5,883 bases of DNA from Promethearchaeota archaeon (GTDB lineage Archaea; Asgardarchaeota; Lokiarchaeia; Sigynarchaeales; SOKP01). Both the position numbers and the translations under genes were made by a program. Under the pieces are notes generated by a model that was given only the letters and a program-made list of their open reading frames with translations, was not told where the DNA came from and searched no databases. The stretch covers positions 1 to 5,883 of the forward strand of contig WJIN01000253.1 in assembly GCA_014730295.1 (NCBI GenBank). Reading direction: 5' to 3'. Below, piece by piece: positions 1 through 5,883 of the stretch. Every line of letters begins with the position of its first letter. Within the stretch, counting starts at the first letter, position 1.

Positions 1-764
1 AAAAGATATGCATAGAGTGGAGTCAAAGTGTCCATGATGTTATAAATTCCGATTGGTTCTATTTGTTTTCCCACGCCTTTACTTCCTTTGCCCTTAAATA
101 ACTTATAATAGTCAGGATAACTTCCTTTCTCCGAATTGAGGCGCCGAAAATTGACCTTGGTCTTCAGATATTGTTCCAACTGCGCAAGACTCCGATAATT
201 ATTTTTCAAATCTATAATCGTTTCCGGAAACTCATACTCAATACAAAAGTTCTCAATAATCGTATTCAATATCTTAATATCAAACCCTTGATTGAACACC
301 AGCACGATATCGGCATCATTCAGAATGTCCAGTGCCAAGTGGAGAAGATGACACGCTTGTTCCTTTTTACGCAGCATATTAAAGGTCTGGTGGATCAGAA
401 GTTTAGAGTTCTCGGGTGCATTTTCTCGCAGATCAAGTACCGACATGCCCAAGATGTTTACAAACCCTTCATAGGCTTTTGGGAACCAGGTAGTTGTCTC
501 GATATCTATGGACACGATTTTTTTCCCAAAGTAGGATTTCTCATTTATGTCCGGGCAGCATGCGGTATAATCGAGAATTCTTTCTCCCGCGGCAAAAATA
601 TCATCGAGAATACCCTCATCCCATACATTATTTTCGGTATATTCATGATAACTCGACCTGCCCAAGAGTTCACAATTGATTTTATTTTCACATTTGTCAA
701 ATGCGATCATCCGTTCGACAAAGTTGTCGGGAAACTCACACTGAGAGGGAGGCCAATCGATCAT
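1..764 (-). CDS. DEDDy 3'-5' exonuclease-like protein (RNase H fold, YprB-like), 3' end cut by window
   Basis: The minus strand is open from an ATG at 764 down to base 1, giving 254 complete codons with no stop, so the C-terminus lies outside the window. The three exonuclease motifs are visible in order. Exo I is SIDIETT with D87 and E89. Exo II is VFNQGFD with N158 and D162. Exo III is YNIMD, Y241 and D245, the YxxxD form. In the DEDDy family the four acidic residues bind two metal ions for 3'-5' hydrolysis of nucleic acid. The motif spacing and the short N-terminal part (about 86 residues before Exo I) resemble the stand-alone RNase_H_2/YprB-like group rather than a family B DNA polymerase. 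An in-frame TAG lies two codons upstream, so 764 is the earliest possible ATG. No Shine-Dalgarno is seen. The natural substrate is unknown. It is visibly GC-richer than the next gene upstream. The fold and catalytic class are well supported; the precise family is inference. Confidence 0.88.
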   Translation of the reverse strand, partial: MIDWPPSQCEFPDNFVERMIAFDKCENKINCELLGRSSYHEYTENNVWDEGILDDIFAAGERILDYTACCPDINEKSYFGKKIVSIDIETTTWFPKAYEGFVNILGMSVLDLRENAPENSKLLIHQTFNMLRKKEQACHLLHLALDILNDADIVLVFNQGFDIKILNTIIENFCIEYEFPETIIDLKNNYRSLAQLEQYLKTKVNFRRLNSEKGSYPDYYKLFKGKGSKGVGKQIEPIGIYNIMDTLTPLYAYL

Positions 765-792
765 TGTCTATATACAAGATAAAAGAGCTATG

Positions 793-806
793 TTATAAAA
801 TTTATT
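793..806 (-). promoter_or_regulatory. TATA-like box for the exonuclease-like gene
   Basis: Read on the minus strand this is an AT-only stretch containing TTTATAA, centred about 32 bases before the ATG at 764. At the usual archaeal TATA-to-start-site distance (about 26 bases), transcription would begin near 770. That leaves a leader of only a few bases, which fits the lack of a Shine-Dalgarno. In so AT-rich a sequence such a match is weak evidence. Confidence 0.35.
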
Positions 807-894
807 TTTATGATATTCAATACCGATATTCAAATAATATTTAATCTATCTGGGTCCATTAATTTTTTGTTTAGATATAGGTTGTAATTCAGAT

Positions 895-2391
895 TTATTC
901 CAGATCTTTTAAGAGGTTTTTAGCTAGTTCTAAGATCTTTTGTTTGTTTTTTTTAGAGCGCTCTTCTGATCCAAATTTTTTTATCTTTTGAAAATATTTT
1001 GTTTTTGTTTCTTTATTCTTAATCGACGTGATGAGTATTTGTAAGACATAAATAAATTGTGTAAATGATAGTTTCTTTTGATTAAAATTTCTAAGAACAT
1101 TTTTTAATATGTCTTTAAGCTTCACATTTCTGATATTTTCGATTTGATTAAATTTCTCTAATTTATAATTCAAATCTACTACAGAAATGATCGGAAAATT
1201 AATTCCTGTTCTCCCCGTATGAAGGATCATGTTCTTAAACATTGAGGGCGCAGATTTAGAATATTCGGTGCAATAATCATAATTATTTTTTGCAAATTCA
1301 TTTAATACACCGCAGAAATGTTCAAATGGAAGGAATATTCCAGCAACTCTTGTGAGTGAAAACAGAAATTTTGAAAACTGTTTACTTGAACAATTTATCA
1401 GATAATTATGCAAATTTCGAAAGTTAGGATTATTCTGAATATACTCCAATAATTTCTCTAATATTCCATCATAATTATTATCTCTATTAAAGAGCATATC
1501 TTTTATTTTAGGAGTATTTAAGTTTATCTTAAACGATCCAAATTCCACTTCTTGATTTTGGTACTCATCCAAACATCTGATAGAATTCATTGAGGGTAAT
1601 TCAATTACCTTATAATAATCTTGATTAACTTCTATTGGACCTTTGACAGTTTGATTAGTGTTGGACGAGTCTGGTTTTTTAGATCTGGAATGAAAATGAT
1701 CTCTAAATCTGGGAAGTTCTAAATATGCATCATTATTATTATTATAATAGCCTAAAGATTCTCGGGTTTCATCTCTTATACTGTGATTTGATTCAATTAA
1801 TTCAAATTGCCTCAAATTTGGTGAAATTCTAAATTTTCGTTTGCATATCTCACATTTTAATTCAAAAAATTTTTCCTTTTTAAGATGAGAAACCAACGTA
1901 TTCTTGCTTAAATCCATTTTCGTGATGTGCCCCAGAGAGCATACCATATGCACATTGGTCTTCAAAATAATTTTCCAACTCTTATTGTCTATAATTGCCC
2001 TATATATAACTTCCATTTTATTAGTATTTCGATCGGTTACAATAAATCCATCTTTTGGAAGTGTATTGTATCTAGGATTAATATTTAAGCGCAGAGAATT
2101 GATTTCGTGGATTAATCCCTCTATTAAAGTAGCTTCAGTGATTCTTATTCCCAATTCAGATGATAATTTAGTAATGAAATCAGAAAATTTCAAATTATAG
2201 TAATTCTTTAGTATAAATTCAAACGCATTTCTCTCATCTATGTAATTATAGACTGCATTTTTATGAGAATAGATCCCCGCTCCATTTTTATCATCATGTT
2301 CCTTTGAAAGTTCATATAATACCTTTGGATTTTTAATCAAAATATCGACAATTTCTTTACGAATAGATTTCATCATTTTTTTGCTCATCAT
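895..2391 (-). CDS. Protein of unknown function with putative C-x2-GH / C-x2-C zinc site
   Basis: A complete 498-residue frame from ATG at 2391 to its stop at 895. I do not recognise the family. Residues 8-100 look helical. Residues 114-146 look like a small beta-rich segment leading into a putative zinc site: C151-x2-G154-H155, then C180-x2-C183 after about 24 residues. The CxxGH...CxxC order resembles treble-clef or zinc-ribbon modules found in some nucleic-acid-associated proteins, so DNA or RNA binding is possible but unproven. Residues 203-256 are polar and low in complexity, with an NNNND run, and look like a linker. Residues 308-498 look helical and end in a very Lys-rich tail. No signal peptide or membrane segment is seen, so it is probably cytoplasmic. 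ATGs at codons 1, 2, 6 and 7 leave the exact start open, and no Shine-Dalgarno decides it. It is markedly AT-rich compared with 1-764. It lies 130 bases upstream of the exonuclease-like gene on the same strand, too far to call an operon. Confidence 0.85.
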   Translation of the reverse strand: MMSKKMMKSIRKEIVDILIKNPKVLYELSKEHDDKNGAGIYSHKNAVYNYIDERNAFEFILKNYYNLKFSDFITKLSSELGIRITEATLIEGLIHEINSLRLNINPRYNTLPKDGFIVTDRNTNKMEVIYRAIIDNKSWKIILKTNVHMVCSLGHITKMDLSKNTLVSHLKKEKFFELKCEICKRKFRISPNLRQFELIESNHSIRDETRESLGYYNNNNDAYLELPRFRDHFHSRSKKPDSSNTNQTVKGPIEVNQDYYKVIELPSMNSIRCLDEYQNQEVEFGSFKINLNTPKIKDMLFNRDNNYDGILEKLLEYIQNNPNFRNLHNYLINCSSKQFSKFLFSLTRVAGIFLPFEHFCGVLNEFAKNNYDYCTEYSKSAPSMFKNMILHTGRTGINFPIISVVDLNYKLEKFNQIENIRNVKLKDILKNVLRNFNQKKLSFTQFIYVLQILITSIKNKETKTKYFQKIKKFGSEERSKKNKQKILELAKNLLKDLE

Positions 2392-2430
2392 TTTTTAAGT
2401 TTTTGAGTAATTTAATGATAAATCTAGACC

Positions 2431-2443
2431 AATATATTTAAAG
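2431..2443 (-). promoter_or_regulatory. TATA-like box for the zinc-site protein gene
   Basis: On the minus strand this reads CTTTAAATATATT, a good archaeal TATA-like sequence. It is centred about 46 bases before the ATG at 2391 and predicts a start site near 2410 and a leader of roughly 20 bases. No purine-rich BRE is clear directly upstream. Confidence 0.45.
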
Positions 2444-2542
2444 TGAAAAATCAACTTTGAAAGATGGAAAAAAAATCTGGACAATTATACTTATTTGATA
2501 TATTTTTCTTTAATGAAATGGATTAACCCGAAAATTATCTGG

Positions 2543-2550
2543 TTATATTA
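2543..2550 (+). promoter_or_regulatory. TATA-like box for the Smr gene
   Basis: TTATATTA ends 18 bases before the ATG at 2568. At normal archaeal spacing this would place transcription almost at the start codon, giving a leaderless mRNA. An alternative, GATATATTTTT near 2498-2509, would give a leader of about 40 bases. A short GGG at 2561-2563 is too close to the ATG to be a good Shine-Dalgarno. Confidence 0.35.
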
Positions 2551-2567
2551 CCTATTAAAAGGGAAAA

Positions 2568-2810
2568 ATGGAAATCGATATTCATGGATTGCATTTATGG
2601 GAAGCGATTGACGAGATTATCTATAGTTTAGAAGAGTGCCGAGTGCGCAATATTGACCATATCACAATAATTCACGGATATCGGCACGGAAATGTGCTAA
2701 AAGATTACATTCGTTCAAAAGGGTTTATCAAAGAAGTGAAGAGAGCGGGATTTCATTTGAAGATGAGCGGAACTCGCAACCAAGGAGAGACACACTTCAA
2801 AATCGATTAA
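2568..2810 (+). CDS. Stand-alone Smr domain protein (small MutS-related)
   Basis: An 80-residue protein that is essentially only an Smr domain. The N-terminal DIHG at residues 4-7 matches the family's DxHG signature, followed by an amphipathic helix (residues 11-26). The second signature is IIHGYRHGNVL at 34-44, corresponding to the HGxGxGxLxxxV loop, with H36, G37, G41 and L44 kept but Y38-R39-H40 where the canonical loop has a glycine. The C-terminal NQGETHFKI (71-79) fits the last strand. Smr domains, known from the C-terminus of MutS2 and as free proteins, bind or nick branched DNA or RNA; some are endonucleases. The canonical protein core is about 80 residues, so this is a minimal version with no MutS part or linker. 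No membrane segment is seen, so it is probably cytoplasmic. It is divergent from the zinc-site protein gene and appears monocistronic. Family assignment is strong; activity and substrate are not known. Confidence 0.85.
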   Translation: MEIDIHGLHLWEAIDEIIYSLEECRVRNIDHITIIHGYRHGNVLKDYIRSKGFIKEVKRAGFHLKMSGTRNQGETHFKID

Positions 2811-3118
2811 TCCTTGAAATTCATCAAAATTGGATGCACAAACCGTTGCGGCTTTAGATTTTGATGTCATCGGAAATTCTCATCTCTATAATCTTAAGTG
2901 GGCGAGACAATCCAGAGCAAAACTTAGCCCGGCCACATTTATTTTACAGGGATTATCTAATGAAGATAAAGCGAATAAGAAACCTAAATTTTTGAGATAC
3001 CCGTATTTTTTCCCCATCATCCAAAATTTCATAACTCTCAATTAGAATTCTGATACATATTTGACATAAAACCATGTATATATCAAGAAAGTTTTTTATA
3101 GGGCGCCATTATCTATGG

Positions 3119-3126
3119 TTATATAC
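3119..3126 (+). promoter_or_regulatory. TATA-like box for the surface protein gene
   Basis: TTATATAC is centred about 48 bases before the ATG at 3170. Archaeal spacing predicts a start site near 3148 and a leader of about 22 bases, just long enough to include the Shine-Dalgarno at 3155-3160. Other AT-rich candidates (about 3075-3082 and 3093-3100) lie further upstream. Confidence 0.45.
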
Positions 3127-3154
3127 TCTTAATTTTTACGGGTAATCCTTAAAA

Positions 3155-3160
3155 AAGGAA
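3155..3160 (+). promoter_or_regulatory. Ribosome binding site of the surface protein gene
   Basis: AAGGAA, with GGA at 3157-3159, lies about ten bases before the ATG at 3170. It supports that start over the ATG at 3160, whose frame meets TAG after seven codons. Confidence 0.55.
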
Positions 3161-3169
3161 TGAATACCA

Positions 3170-5557
3170 ATGAATCGAAATAGAAAATTTATGTTTGGGA
3201 TAATCGCAATTATCATCATCGCAATCCCTACAGGTGTATTATCATGGATGTTTCTTTTTAGAGAATCCCCATCAAACGACGACCAGCTCGATCCAAAATA
3301 TGCCGATTTATCAATTTCAACTCATTCGCTCGAGAAGGATAATCTGACATTCACAGTACAAAACCAAGGAGAGAAAAACGCGGCAGGAATCGAAATATTG
3401 GTAGAAATTTATTCATTGTCTTTAATATTATATAATAATTCCTTAAGTCCGCTCGATTTAGAAACCAACGAACTATTTCAAATCAGTATTAATTTAACTG
3501 ATTATCATCTATATCTTTTGGAACGTTTTAGCTATTTAATTACTATAAGTATTGATCCCGAAAATGTCATCGAAGAAGGTTCAGAAGCGAATAATCTTCT
3601 CATAGTAGATTATATATTTGTGCAAGAAGGGGTTTTTTATCCAAACACCTATGCAAATAACTCTACAATTGGTAATTTAGCTTATGCAGTACATTTCAAT
3701 GAAACCGATATTTTTATTGAAGATTCACTGAATATCTTAAATGGATACATAAACGGCTATTCAATAGCAAATTCGACAATTCTCAATAACTCCATTCTTT
3801 TGAATAATCAAACTAAAATTTCCTTTGCCTTATATGGAAATCAAAATCTGACCTTAAATAACATTTGGAATACTTCCATAAATTTAATGCTATTTGATAA
3901 TAGCTCCGTTTCTCTATATAACTCTTCTATATATGATCTCCGCTCGTTTGGAAATAATTCCATTCATATCAATAATAGCACTCTTAAATTTTGCATAACA
4001 TCAGGCACCGAGAAAGATAAAAATAAGGTCATAACTAAAAATAACACCTACATAGAACAATTTATGATTTTGGTATCATCTGAATTGGAAATAGAATCTT
4101 CATCAATTAACACATTAATGGTCCAACCGACAACCAACTTTAATGAAATGAAAGGATATGAGATTACTGGCGAAATCACAGATTCTATGATAAATTCGTT
4201 TGCTGGTTTAGGAAAATCAGAATTCCTTATAGATAGTACGAATATTAGCTCAGCCAATTTGATGGGAAGTTCAAAAGTGACCTTCCATAAATGTCTTCTC
4301 TCTTCTCTATCCGCGGTATTTTCATCTAAAGCAATAGTGAATGAATCGGAGATCTCGAACAAATTAACTTACGGACTAACCATATCTTCCGGTTCTGTTA
4401 ATGTTACCAATGGTGAAATAGAAGGAGATTATCTAAACACCACTGAATTGATTAATTCTAATGTCTCAGATTCGAGTTATGATTTTATCACGGTGAATGG
4501 AACTGGGCAACTCTCGATAACAAATTTCAGCTGCAATATTCTCTTGTACGATGCGGCTAAATTGGTGCTCAATGAAGCGAATATAAACTCATCCGCAACG
4601 TATACTTGTTATCTACAAGATAATTCTGAATTATTCGGTAATAATTGTTCTTTTGAATCTTTATTAGCTTACGGAGAATCAATAATTAAACTGGAAAACG
4701 GATCGATCGTCAACATGGCCATTCTTAATACCTCAAATTTAGTAGACATTGAAAATTCGTCTATATCTCAGTTGATTTTGATATCAGATAACCGAAATGG
4801 AGAAACTTCACGTTTTACCTATTGTACAATCGATCAATTATTTGCATACCCCCACCATAAAGTGAATTTGACGAATTCTACTATAAACAATCTCTATGAG
4901 GGTTTTATTCTGGGGTCAGGTGATATTGATATTGATCCATCCGGTATTAGCGGAGCAGGCAATAGCGTTAACTATATAACCTTGGAAGATACTACATGCT
5001 ATAATCGATCTACTAAATACCTCACTATAAAAGATGATATTAATGTATCTATCAACAATATTTATCGAGGTTTGGTTATCCATATTGATAATGGAACTTT
5101 ACATGTGTTTAACTCTACCATTAGTTCGCTTCAAATGAAATTCGACTCCATAGCAACGCTTAATAATTGTTCGTTTGAAGATATTGAGAATGGTTTTTCA
5201 CATTTGGCTTTAATTTTTGGTATGGGAAATACTCTCATAACCTGCTGCGATAATTCAAAGGTTATTATTTGTAACAACACGAAAATTTCAAATCAATATT
5301 TTGGAATACAGATGTTTGAATTTTCTGAGATACTGATAGAGGACTCACAGGTTAAAATAGTGGATATTTATAATGGAGCAAAATTAAATGCCTTAAATTC
5401 CGAAATATCTCAAATAATCGTTTACGCTTATAGACCTGAAGGATATTCAGTTACCCTGAATAATTCTACTCTACAGAATCTGATAACATTTTCATGGAAT
5501 TTCACCAAAACTGGTGAGACAAATATGTTTACTGGAGCAATTTTTATGAACATCTAA
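3170..5557 (+). CDS. Membrane-anchored surface protein: CARDB-like domain plus predicted right-handed beta-helix
   Basis: A complete 795-residue protein. Residues 1-7 are basic and are followed by a hydrophobic segment (about 8-30, rich in Ile), so it is probably a signal anchor with the rest outside the cell. Residues 43-148 resemble a CARDB-type Ig-like domain: the ADLSIS start, the VQNQGEKNAAG segment, and DPENVIEEGSEANN near 129-142 are typical. From about 160 to 790 the chain is a long series of short strands broken by Asn-Ser/Thr turns, for example NSTILNNSILLNN at 201-213, as expected for a right-handed parallel beta-helix. I count about 40 N-x-S/T sequons, implying heavy N-glycosylation if exported, and 11 cysteines, all in the helix part. 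A Gly/Asp-rich break lies near 582-598. There is no C-terminal membrane segment or sorting signal, so anchoring would be N-terminal. No catalytic motif is evident; adhesion or cell-surface structure is an inference. It appears monocistronic, with its own promoter and terminator. Confidence 0.88.
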   Translation: MNRNRKFMFGIIAIIIIAIPTGVLSWMFLFRESPSNDDQLDPKYADLSISTHSLEKDNLTFTVQNQGEKNAAGIEILVEIYSLSLILYNNSLSPLDLETNELFQISINLTDYHLYLLERFSYLITISIDPENVIEEGSEANNLLIVDYIFVQEGVFYPNTYANNSTIGNLAYAVHFNETDIFIEDSLNILNGYINGYSIANSTILNNSILLNNQTKISFALYGNQNLTLNNIWNTSINLMLFDNSSVSLYNSSIYDLRSFGNNSIHINNSTLKFCITSGTEKDKNKVITKNNTYIEQFMILVSSELEIESSSINTLMVQPTTNFNEMKGYEITGEITDSMINSFAGLGKSEFLIDSTNISSANLMGSSKVTFHKCLLSSLSAVFSSKAIVNESEISNKLTYGLTISSGSVNVTNGEIEGDYLNTTELINSNVSDSSYDFITVNGTGQLSITNFSCNILLYDAAKLVLNEANINSSATYTCYLQDNSELFGNNCSFESLLAYGESIIKLENGSIVNMAILNTSNLVDIENSSISQLILISDNRNGETSRFTYCTIDQLFAYPHHKVNLTNSTINNLYEGFILGSGDIDIDPSGISGAGNSVNYITLEDTTCYNRSTKYLTIKDDINVSINNIYRGLVIHIDNGTLHVFNSTISSLQMKFDSIATLNNCSFEDIENGFSHLALIFGMGNTLITCCDNSKVIICNNTKISNQYFGIQMFEFSEILIEDSQVKIVDIYNGAKLNALNSEISQIIVYAYRPEGYSVTLNNSTLQNLITFSWNFTKTGETNMFTGAIFMNI

Positions 5558-5598
5558 TTCGAACAGATCTCAATTAACCATTAAAAATCATAGATCAA

Positions 5599-5642
5599 GG
5601 GAGTTATGGGGATTTATCCAAATTCTCCAATGATTTTTTTTT
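5599..5642 (+). terminator. Hairpin plus T9 tract after the surface protein gene
   Basis: GGAG at 5600-5603 can pair with CTCC at 5625-5628, and an inner GGGAT/ATCC pairing is possible within it. T9 follows at 5634-5642, 42 to 85 bases after the stop codon at 5555-5557. Archaeal termination depends mainly on the T tract, so the T9 run is the stronger part of the evidence. It serves the plus strand only: the opposite strand carries an A run here. Confidence 0.55.
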
Positions 5643-5675
5643 AATATTTAGCTTCATTTTCCTATTGGATATGAT

Positions 5676-5883
5676 TTAATAATTATCTTCTGATTCATCG
5701 CTATCTTCTTTTTTCACATATTTTTCTGTGAATTCTTTATACCCTTCTTTTATTAGAGACCTTATTTTGATAATCGACCAAGCAAAAATGATGATGAATC
5801 CTAATACTAAGAGTGCTGCTATTATCTTCAAGATGAATTCCTCCTCAAGCCCCCAGATTAAGAAAAAGATTATTATGCTAAAG
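5676..5883 (-). CDS. Small membrane protein with acidic C-terminus, start uncertain
   Basis: On the minus strand a frame is open from the right edge to TAA at 5676-5678. Two starts are possible. A TTG at 5831 gives 51 residues and is preceded by a perfect GAGGAGG eight bases upstream. It would be a single-pass protein: hydrophobic residues 3-21, then basic KIR, an amphipathic stretch, and an acidic tail (KKEDSDESEDNY). Alternatively the frame continues off the window: the 17 codons before the TTG contain no stop and no start codon and encode a hydrophobic run (IIIFFLIWGL) and then EEEF. That would make a two-helix hairpin with an acidic outer loop and a basic inner side, which also obeys the positive-inside rule. 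The other two minus-strand frames in 5832-5883 contain stops. I do not recognise a family and propose no function. It is convergent with the surface protein gene. Confidence 0.68.
   Translation of the reverse strand, partial: FSIIIFFLIWGLEEEFILKIIAALLVLGFIIIFAWSIIKIRSLIKEGYKEFTEKYVKKEDSDESEDNY
5840..5846 (-). promoter_or_regulatory. Possible strong Shine-Dalgarno before a TTG start
   Basis: On the minus strand this reads GAGGAGG, fully complementary in type to the 3' end of 16S rRNA, with eight bases between it and the TTG at 5831-5829. If the upstream frame is really translated, the same bases would instead encode Glu codons, two of them the GAG form, so the site may be a coincidence of coding. 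Confidence 0.5.

Larger units (their letters stand above)
2392..2567. promoter_or_regulatory. Divergent intergenic promoter region
   Basis: These 176 very AT-rich bases separate two genes read in opposite directions, so both promoters must lie here or overlap the gene starts. The left part holds the TATA-like box of the minus-strand gene. The right part holds two candidates for the Smr gene, at about 2498-2509 and 2543-2550. No open frame or clear palindromic operator is seen. Confidence 0.6.
2811..3169. other. Intergenic spacer, no convincing gene
   Basis: This stretch of 359 bases holds two overlapping weak frames on the plus strand. One is a 71-codon frame from a TTG at 2830 to TAG at 3043-3045, with no ATG or GTG alternative in frame and no Shine-Dalgarno. 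The other is a 43-codon frame from ATG at 2864 to TGA at 2993-2995. Neither product resembles anything I know, and they exclude each other. A short GC-richer patch lies at 2896-2936. The last 60 bases carry the promoter and ribosome binding site of the large surface protein gene. A T-rich run at about 3005-3011 could end transcription of the Smr gene, but there is no hairpin. Confidence 0.5.

Noticed and set aside
494..679. Plus-strand 61-codon frame
   Set aside because: It also lies opposite the exonuclease-like gene and has no independent support.
171..782. Plus-strand 203-codon frame
   Set aside because: It lies opposite the exonuclease-like gene, whose translation carries all three catalytic motifs; the plus-strand product has no recognisable features.
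1731..1746. ATT repeat as a possible repeat element
   Set aside because: It is a short in-frame microsatellite encoding an Asn run in the linker of the zinc-site protein, not a mobile or CRISPR repeat.
1904..2200. Plus-strand 98-codon frame with hydrophobic runs
   Set aside because: It is antisense to the zinc-site protein gene; the hydrophobicity follows from reading AT-rich Lys/Asn/Ile codons backwards.
2864..2995. Plus-strand 43-codon frame starting at ATG
   Set aside because: It is short, without a Shine-Dalgarno or known family, and overlaps the other weak frame; chance is a sufficient explanation.
2830..3045. Plus-strand 71-codon frame starting at TTG
   Set aside because: It has only a TTG start, no ribosome binding site and no recognisable product, and it overlaps a competing ATG frame (2864-2995); kept only as a note in the spacer.
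4048..4362. Minus-strand 104-codon frame
   Set aside because: It is wholly inside the 795-residue surface protein gene and antisense to it, with no motif.
3680..5530. Possible tandem DNA repeat or CRISPR-like array in the surface protein gene
   Set aside because: The periodicity is at the protein level only; the DNA units differ and the reading frame stays open throughout.

Overview
The window looks archaeal, most likely from an Asgard (Lokiarchaeia-like) genome or another uncultivated mesophilic archaeon. The clues are short AT-rich genes, TATA-like boxes at archaeal spacing, start codons with no or only weak Shine-Dalgarno sequence beside others with a good one, and a large Asn/Ser/Thr-rich surface protein with a CARDB-like domain and a predicted beta-helix. 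This taxonomic reading is inference; there is no rRNA or marker gene.

Layout from left to right. (1) Bases 1-764, minus strand: the first 254 codons of a DEDDy-type 3'-5' exonuclease-like protein (RNase H fold, YprB-like), cut by the left edge. (2) Bases 895-2391, minus strand: a 498-residue protein of unknown function with a C-x2-GH...C-x2-C putative zinc site, much more AT-rich than its neighbour. (3) Bases 2392-2567: a divergent promoter region. (4) Bases 2568-2810, plus strand: a minimal stand-alone Smr domain protein (80 residues). (5) Bases 2811-3169: a spacer with no convincing gene, a small GC-richer patch, and at its end the promoter and ribosome binding site of the next gene. (6) Bases 3170-5557, plus strand: a 795-residue membrane-anchored extracellular protein with about 40 N-glycosylation sequons. 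(7) Around 5600-5642: a hairpin and T9 tract, probably its terminator. (8) Bases 5676-5883, minus strand: a small membrane protein with an acidic tail; its start is either a TTG with a perfect Shine-Dalgarno at 5831 or lies outside the window.

The genes do not form one evident system. The exonuclease-like and Smr proteins both belong to nucleic-acid enzyme families, and the unknown protein between them has a putative zinc site, but no operon links the three: the first two are co-directional and 130 bases apart, and Smr is divergent. The surface protein and the small membrane protein are convergent single genes. I found no CRISPR array, tRNA, rRNA, insertion sequence or integrase.
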